From a virus: DNA of 21,612 nucleotides. Below, in pieces: positions 20,895 through 21,612 of this stretch. Location of the stretch: IMG/VR virus record IMGVR_UViG_3300024346_000593, positions 1-21,612 of that record, one strand, 5' to 3'. Below the pieces are notes generated by a model that was not told the DNA's origin, did not search any database, and worked only from the letters and a program-made list of their open reading frames with translations. The position numbers and the translations under genes were made by a program. Positions within the stretch are counted from its first letter, which is position 1. Each line of letters starts with the position of its first letter.

Positions 20895-20970
20895 TGGTGC
20901 TTTGTGAATGTTTCGAACACTCTACCTACTGCTTACAAGGCAGTTGCTCTACCGATTGAGCTAACAAAGC
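20895..20970 (-). tRNA. tRNA-Thr (anticodon UGU), CCA encoded
   Basis: A full 76-base cloverleaf on the minus strand: acceptor GCTTTGT/ACAAAGC, D-stem GCTC/GAGC with GG in the loop, anticodon stem ACTGC/GCAGT with loop CTTGTAA (anticodon TGT), T-arm GAGTG-TTCGAAA-CATTC, discriminator A and CCA. All stems pair (one G-T). It probably supplements host tRNA for ACA codons, common in AT-rich phage genes. Confidence 0.95.
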
Positions 20971-20995
20971 ATGTATTTTAAATAATTGTCAGATT

Positions 20996-21067
20996 AGGCT
21001 CCCAATCCCTCGATGATTAAACACCGTTAGGACCGCCGTGTATTCCTCGCACTGACTTGCGGAGCTT
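20996..21067 (-). pseudogene. Possible degenerate tRNA (Arg CCU-like)
   Basis: Four bases after tRNA-Glu, 72 bases can fold roughly as a tRNA: acceptor AAGCTCC/GGAGCCT (6 of 7 pairs) and T-arm TAATC-ATCGAGG-GATTG. The anticodon arm ACAC(GG)CG-GTCCTAA-CGGTGT has a two-base bulge and a CCT anticodon-like loop. The D-arm is atypical, the variable loop is almost absent and no CCA is encoded. It may be a decayed third tRNA or chance. Confidence 0.3.
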
Positions 21068-21071
21068 ATTT

Positions 21072-21146
21072 TGGTACGATGTAACAGAATTGAACTGTTA
21101 TTGACTGGTTGAAAACCAGTTGTCCTAACCATTAGACGAACACCGT
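21072..21146 (-). tRNA. tRNA-Glu (anticodon UUC), CCA encoded
   Basis: A 75-base cloverleaf: acceptor ACGGTGT/ACATCGT (one G-T pair), D-arm starting GTCTAATGGTTAGGAC as in bacterial tRNA-Glu, anticodon stem ACTGG/CCAGT with loop TTTTCAA (anticodon TTC), T-arm AACAG-TTCAATT-CTGTT, then A and CCA. Likely helps translate GAA, a frequent codon in AT-rich phages. Confidence 0.95.
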
Positions 21147-21394
21147 GTATTATTCTTCCAAAGTATCCATGCCTCACGATTATGGAATACGTGATATTTT
21201 CAGGACTGGCAGAAGTGTGTTCTATAATGGCGCACGACATTTCCATTTTATTCTTTAATAGATTCTGTTTCTTGGTTCTATTATACCTCAGTGAGATTAG
21301 ATTAACCCACGGAGCTTCCGCTTATGCTTGGACAGGCTTTTCACCTGATAGATAACTTCCGTTACTGGCTTCCCATCCCTTTGAGAATTCTTAC
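21147..21394. other. Intergenic region between the Cys-rich gene and tRNA-Glu
   Basis: No supported gene. On the minus strand a TATAAT at 21285-21280, without a clear -35, could be a -10 for the tRNA transcript. Small hairpins such as CAGG-TGAAAAG-CCTG (about 21345-21331) and TCACG/CGTGA around 21172-21194 are present. An 85-codon frame here runs through the tRNA and is not credible. Confidence 0.4.
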
Positions 21395-21574
21395 CTAATC
21401 ATAAAACACAGCCTGCGTTACACCCGTAGGATTCATCAGCATATCAACTTCCACCTGATCCTCCGCATCATATATTGGCTCATCCAATGTATCTACGCAG
21501 TTCTCACAGGCTTTTCCTTCTGAATTCCAAGGACTCACTCTGAAGTATTCCCCGCAATGTACGCATGTTGCCAT
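21395..21574 (-). CDS. Small protein with two CxxC motifs
   Basis: 59 residues from ATG at 21574 to TAG at 21395; GGGAG lies ten bases upstream, and a TATAAT (21596-21591) sits just before that. Cys4/Cys7 (CVHC) and Cys23/Cys26 (CENC) would form a small zinc ribbon at the N-terminus. The rest is acidic (DTLDEPIYDAEDQVEVDMLM) and ends in a short conserved-looking tail (NPTGVTQAVFYD). Similar tiny zinc-ribbon proteins with an acidic middle are common in large phages; their function is unknown. A role as a transcription or DNA-binding adaptor would be a guess. Confidence 0.7.
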   Translation of the reverse strand: MATCVHCGEYFRVSPWNSEGKACENCVDTLDEPIYDAEDQVEVDMLMNPTGVTQAVFYD

Positions 21575-21612
21575 ATTAGTTAGGCTCCCTATTATAACCT
21601 GTTATTCAGGCT

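Noticed and set aside
20751-20981. A 76-codon plus-strand frame
   Set aside because: It crosses the antisense of tRNA-Thr, has no ribosome binding site and no protein-like composition.
20989-21246. An 85-codon minus-strand frame starting at 21246
   Set aside because: It runs through the complete tRNA-Glu and the tRNA-like segment and has no good ribosome binding site, so it is noncoding.
21301-21375. A possible plus-strand tRNA with a TTT anticodon-like loop
   Set aside because: The acceptor arms do not pair and there is no D-arm with GG, so only an isolated hairpin remains.
1-21612. CRISPR array, insertion sequence, integrase or attachment site
   Set aside because: No spaced direct repeats, transposase or recombinase motifs, or duplicated tRNA ends were seen.

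Overview
The window is part of a tailed double-stranded DNA phage genome (Caudoviricetes), AT-rich, and the gene content points to a long non-contractile tail. It has a tail tube protein, a tail terminator and a two-frame tail assembly chaperone, but no sheath gene. Head genes follow the lambda style: XkdF-type protease, scaffold, gpD-like decoration protein and gpE-like major capsid protein. Regular AAGGA ribosome binding sites and sigma70-like promoters suggest a Gram-negative, probably gammaproteobacterial host. That host inference is weak, and nothing in the window suggests lysogeny (no integrase, repressor or attachment site).

Almost everything is on the minus strand, so it reads right to left. 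The right end (about 21612-20384) holds a small Cys-rich protein gene, tRNA-Glu(UUC), a tRNA-like relic, tRNA-Thr(UGU) and a 434-base structured spacer. Then come an HNH endonuclease, small and large terminase subunits, portal, and a run of fibre, lectin or spike-like genes (16370-10296). This run ends with a small spike-base protein and a 685-residue spike carrying a GQSN/QGE/DxxH esterase domain. A promoter overlapping an inverted repeat (about 10227-10290) starts the head block: protease, scaffold, decoration protein and major capsid protein. After a second nuclease come four small head-tail connection genes, the tail tube, and the two tail assembly chaperone frames. The tape measure gene would be expected beyond the left edge.

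Four homing-type endonuclease genes sit between the structural genes (1-958, 2074-2970 on the plus strand, 6050-6877, 19721-20383). Three share a similar N-terminal GIY-YIG domain joined to different C-terminal modules. Two of these also carry an HNH domain and an AP2-like domain, giving proteins with two predicted nuclease domains. The plus-strand one has its own promoter and terminator, and a fresh minus-strand promoter restarts transcription of the structural genes behind it.

The most interesting points are: a possible +1 frameshift in the chaperone pair; an XkdF-type protease fold that appears split by an in-frame stop three codons before the next start; a nested scaffold start with a consensus ribosome binding site; the dual-nuclease homing enzymes; and a cassette of fibre genes lodged between portal and head protease.
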